Both the position numbers and the translations under genes were made by a program. DNA of 6,546 bases, taken from assembly GCA_030667645.1 (NCBI GenBank), contig DAOUVM010000149.1, positions 1-6,546 of the forward strand, read 5' to 3'. This stretch comes from Ardenticatenales bacterium (lineage in GTDB: Bacteria; Chloroflexota; Anaerolineae; Promineifilales; UBA4811). Under the pieces are notes generated by a model. That model saw nothing but the letters and a program-made list of their open reading frames with translations. It was not told the DNA's origin and searched no databases. Every line of letters starts with the position of its first letter. Positions within the stretch are counted from its first letter, which is position 1. Positions 4,478-6,546 of the stretch are shown in pieces.

Positions 4478-6223
4478 ATGTGGCAAGGAGACTGGCGCGA
4501 ACAGATCTGGAGTCGACTCGACCAGCCTTTTGACCTGATCATCATAGGTGGGGGAATCACCGGCGCAGGCATAGCGCGGGAGGCAGCGCGGCTGGGGCTC
4601 TCGGCGCTGCTGGTGGAGCAGTTTGACTTTGGGTGGGGCACTTCTAGCCGCTCATCCAAGCTGGTTCACGGCGGTCTGCGGTATCTTAAATCAATGCAGT
4701 TTCGCCTCACAAGGGCATCGGTGAGAGAGAGAGAGCGGCTAATGGGAGAAGCACCGGGCTTGATCGACCCGCTGGGTTTCTTGCTAGCCAACTATGCTGG
4801 CGACAGCCCGGGTCGCTGGACGTTTCAGGCAGGCCTTTCCATTTATGACATGTTGGCATTGAACTGGAGTCACAAGCGCTACGGAGCACAGGATTTCCGG
4901 ATGTTGGCGCCTCACGTCACGGTGGAAGGGCTCACAGGGGGCTTTCGGTACGGAGATGCTCAGACAGATGACGCCCGCCTGGTGCTGCGGGTGCTCCAGG
5001 AAGCAGTTGGTGAGGGAGGGATCGCCATCAACTATGTCCGGGCGGAAGAGCTCCTCCGGGACCAAGCGGGGCAGGTGGTAGGCCTTGTTCTGCACGATGT
5101 GGCCGCCGACCGATCATGCGATGTGCGGTCGGGCGTGGTCATCAACGCCACCGGCGCGTGGGTAGATCGATTGCGGGAGCAAGTGGGCGCAGAACCCAGG
5201 ATGCGAGCGCTGCGCGGCAGTCATCTCATCTTTCCGGCCTGGCGGTTCCCGGTCGCTCAGGCGATCAGCTTCCTGCACCCGATCGATCGACGGCCGGTTT
5301 TCGCCTTTCCCTGGGAGGGAGTGACACTGGTTGGAACCACCGACGTGGATCATCAACCCGACCTGAACGAGGAGCCCTGCATCAACCCGGAGGAGGTTAG
5401 CTACCTAATGGCGGCCGTGCAATCTCAATTCCAGCCGCTGGCGCTCCAGGTCCAGGATGTGATGGCGACCTTTGCCGGCATCCGGCCGGTGATTGACACG
5501 GGAAAGGAAGATCCTACCAAGGAATCTCGCGACCACGTCGTTTGGCCCGAGTCCGGGCTGCTCACCGTGACCGGCGGCAAGCTCACCACCTTTCGACTGA
5601 TCGCACTGGATGCGTTGAGAAAAGTGCGCGACTCTTTGCCAGAGACCTCCCCCATCGAGGCAGACCATCCGGTGCTCAACCCGACGGTAGTCGAGCTTCC
5701 AGCAACGATCGATCTCAGTGAGGCCGCCCGCCGCCGATTGATCGGCCGCTACGGAGCTCATGCCCCGGCGCTGATAGAAATGGCGCCGACCGAGGAACTG
5801 GAACCCATCCACGGCACCAACATCCTGTGGGCGGAACTCCGCTGGGCCGCTCGCGCCGAGGGAGTGGTGCACCTTGACGATCTGTTGCTGCGCCGCGTGC
5901 GCCTCGGGCTGCTGGCGCCAAAGGGCGGGGAATCACTGCTGCCCGCCATCCGCTCCATTTGCCAGCCGGAGCTCGGCTGGAGCGATGCTCGCTGGGAAGC
6001 GGAAGAGACAGCATACGTGCAGATGTGGCACAAATGCTATGCGCCGCCGAACCCGGCTGCGATCCCCGATTGGCGGCCGGCACTAGAGGCTGCCCGGCAA
6101 GCCAGGGAGAGGCCAACGGGCCGGTTTCCGCGGCGGAAGCAGATCGCATCGGCCGCCGTGCTGGGCGTACTGGCGACGGCGATTGCCTGGTATTTCTACC
6201 GGTCACGCAACGGCAGAACTTGA
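4478..6223 (+). CDS. glpD: FAD-dependent glycerol-3-phosphate dehydrogenase with C-terminal membrane helix
   Basis: A 581-residue GlpD-type enzyme that oxidises sn-glycerol-3-phosphate to DHAP and passes electrons to the quinone pool at the inner face of the membrane. The N-terminal dinucleotide-binding loop is GGGITGAG (24-31), followed by E47 at the end of the second strand. The family signature GTSSRSSKLVHGGLRYL spans 54-70. Other conserved segments are INATGAW (222-228), VGTTDVDH (285-292), FAGIRPVI (332-339, R336) and TGGKLTTFR (365-373, K368); the Arg and Lys are expected to bind substrate phosphate. The helical C-terminal domain spans about 410-525. After a basic linker (GRFPRRKQ) residues 556-574 form a hydrophobic segment (IASAAVLGVLATAIAWYFY) followed by RSRNGRT. 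This looks like a tail anchor, which E. coli GlpD, a peripheral membrane protein, lacks. It is the third gene of the fadR operon. The family is secure; a related polyol-phosphate substrate cannot be excluded. Confidence 0.92.
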   Translation: MWQGDWREQIWSRLDQPFDLIIIGGGITGAGIAREAARLGLSALLVEQFDFGWGTSSRSSKLVHGGLRYLKSMQFRLTRASVRERERLMGEAPGLIDPLGFLLANYAGDSPGRWTFQAGLSIYDMLALNWSHKRYGAQDFRMLAPHVTVEGLTGGFRYGDAQTDDARLVLRVLQEAVGEGGIAINYVRAEELLRDQAGQVVGLVLHDVAADRSCDVRSGVVINATGAWVDRLREQVGAEPRMRALRGSHLIFPAWRFPVAQAISFLHPIDRRPVFAFPWEGVTLVGTTDVDHQPDLNEEPCINPEEVSYLMAAVQSQFQPLALQVQDVMATFAGIRPVIDTGKEDPTKESRDHVVWPESGLLTVTGGKLTTFRLIALDALRKVRDSLPETSPIEADHPVLNPTVVELPATIDLSEAARRRLIGRYGAHAPALIEMAPTEELEPIHGTNILWAELRWAARAEGVVHLDDLLLRRVRLGLLAPKGGESLLPAIRSICQPELGWSDARWEAEETAYVQMWHKCYAPPNPAAIPDWRPALEAARQARERPTGRFPRRKQIASAAVLGVLATAIAWYFYRSRNGRT

Positions 6224-6483
6224 CACTTGACAAGGGGTAGCTCCCCAATTGAACAGTGAGTCAGGCAGTGAACCGTGATATGATTGCAGAGTTGTTTCCG
6301 AGCACCTGCTTTCACCGCAAAGTACCTGTCAGGGAATAACTCTCCGTTTTCAATGGTGATTCACGGATAGAGCGATCACAGAGCCACCAGGTTGTTTAAT
6401 ATCAAGAGAGAGTGGACAAAGAGCGACATGTAGGGGAAGATAGCATTGTCCAGCCACGGGCGCCAACCACGAGAAGGAAGTCT
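6224..6483 (+). other. Spacer between glpD and the FGGY kinase; probable control region or leader
   Basis: No ORF with a convincing start is seen here. A tandem 7-bp repeat CTTGACA (6219-6232) spans the glpD stop, and a short GGGG-TAGCT-CCCC stem (6234-6246) lacks a T-run, so it is not a terminator. GTGA/TCAC motifs cluster: CAGTGA at 6254 and 6266, GTGATTCAC (6356-6364), and GTGAT (6356-6360) facing ATCAC (6375-6379). These might be operator half-sites for an unknown regulator. Because no terminator is visible, read-through from glpD into the kinase is plausible. Confidence 0.4.
6276..6284 (+). promoter_or_regulatory. Candidate extended -10 promoter for the FGGY kinase
   Basis: TG-A-TATGAT fits an extended -10 (TGnTATAAT) with one mismatch. 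No good -35 lies 16-18 bp upstream. Transcription would start near 6291, leaving a leader of about 190 nt before the kinase ATG. Support is limited to this one motif. Confidence 0.3.
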
Positions 6484-6546
6484 ATGAACCGCGACATTAT
6501 CCTGGCGATTGACAGCGGCACCCAGAGCGTGCGAGCACTCTTGTTC
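6484..6546 (+). CDS. FGGY-family carbohydrate (polyol) kinase, N-terminal fragment
   Basis: Only 21 codons lie inside the window: MNRDIILAIDSGTQSVRALLF. The strand-turn AIDSGTQSVRALLF is the first phosphate-binding motif of FGGY kinases (D-x-G-T-x-S-x-R), which phosphorylate glycerol, xylulose, gluconate or similar sugars and polyols with ATP. AAGGA at 6474-6478 lies five bases before the ATG. The substrate cannot be told from this fragment. Lying downstream of glpD, a glycerol or related triol/ketose kinase that feeds the dehydrogenase is the natural guess. Confidence 0.82.
   Translation, partial: MNRDIILAIDSGTQSVRALLF

Noticed and set aside
6220..6232. Tandem perfect -35 boxes (TTGACA twice) as a kinase promoter
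   Set aside because: No acceptable -10 lies 16-18 bp downstream of either box.
6234..6246. GGGG-TAGCT-CCCC hairpin as the glpD terminator
   Set aside because: The stem is only four pairs, with no T-run after it.
5715..6248. Minus-strand open frame of 177 codons
   Set aside because: It is antisense to glpD, Arg/Ser/Pro-rich and has no ribosome site or domain.
6386..6392. Second FadR site before the kinase
   Set aside because: Only a half-site (ACCTGGT on the minus strand); the other half does not match.
1..6546. CRISPR array, tRNA/rRNA, insertion sequence or phage attachment site
   Set aside because: No spaced repeats, cloverleaf sequence, transposase or long terminal inverted repeats were seen on either strand.

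Overview
The window is bacterial: it has tightly packed genes with ATGA/GTGA stop-start overlaps, Shine-Dalgarno sequences and sigma70-type promoters. GC content is high, by eye around 60%. No gene here fixes the taxon. A FadR-like regulator outside its usual Gammaproteobacterial setting, together with an AGPS-like flavoenzyme, would fit a Chloroflexota-type lineage, but that is only a guess.

Layout. (1) Positions 1-163 hold the end of a hotdog-fold, probably MaoC-like, protein. It overlaps by four bases (GTGA) with (2) an MBL-fold metallo-hydrolase of the LACTB2 type (160-1164, +). (3) A convergent minus-strand gene (1235-1795) encodes a small nucleotidyltransferase-fold protein whose DxD motif is damaged. 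(4) The region 1796-2121 is a divergent control region. It has a textbook minus-strand promoter (TTGATC-17 bp-TATAAT) and a plus-strand promoter (TTGACA-17 bp-TACACT). The plus-strand start point lies inside a near-perfect 29-bp palindrome containing a FadR-type operator. (5) A plus-strand operon follows: a FadR-like GntR-family regulator (2122-2862), an alkylglycerone-phosphate-synthase-like FAD enzyme (2859-4454, ATGA overlap) and a GlpD-type glycerol-3-phosphate dehydrogenase with an added C-terminal membrane helix (4478-6223). (6) A 260-bp spacer precedes (7) the first 21 codons of an FGGY-family sugar/polyol kinase (6484 onward).

How the parts may work together. GlpD makes dihydroxyacetone phosphate (DHAP) from glycerol-3-phosphate. 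AGPS enzymes act on acyl-DHAP and a fatty alcohol to make the ether bond of alkyl-DHAP. FadR proteins sense long-chain acyl-CoA and release DNA when they bind it. The FGGY kinase may supply a phosphorylated polyol such as glycerol. The operon therefore looks like an acyl-CoA-responsive module at the DHAP/glycerol-phosphate branch of lipid metabolism, possibly for ether lipids. The operator and gene order are seen directly in the sequence. The pathway is inference, and no acyl-DHAP transferase is present in the window.
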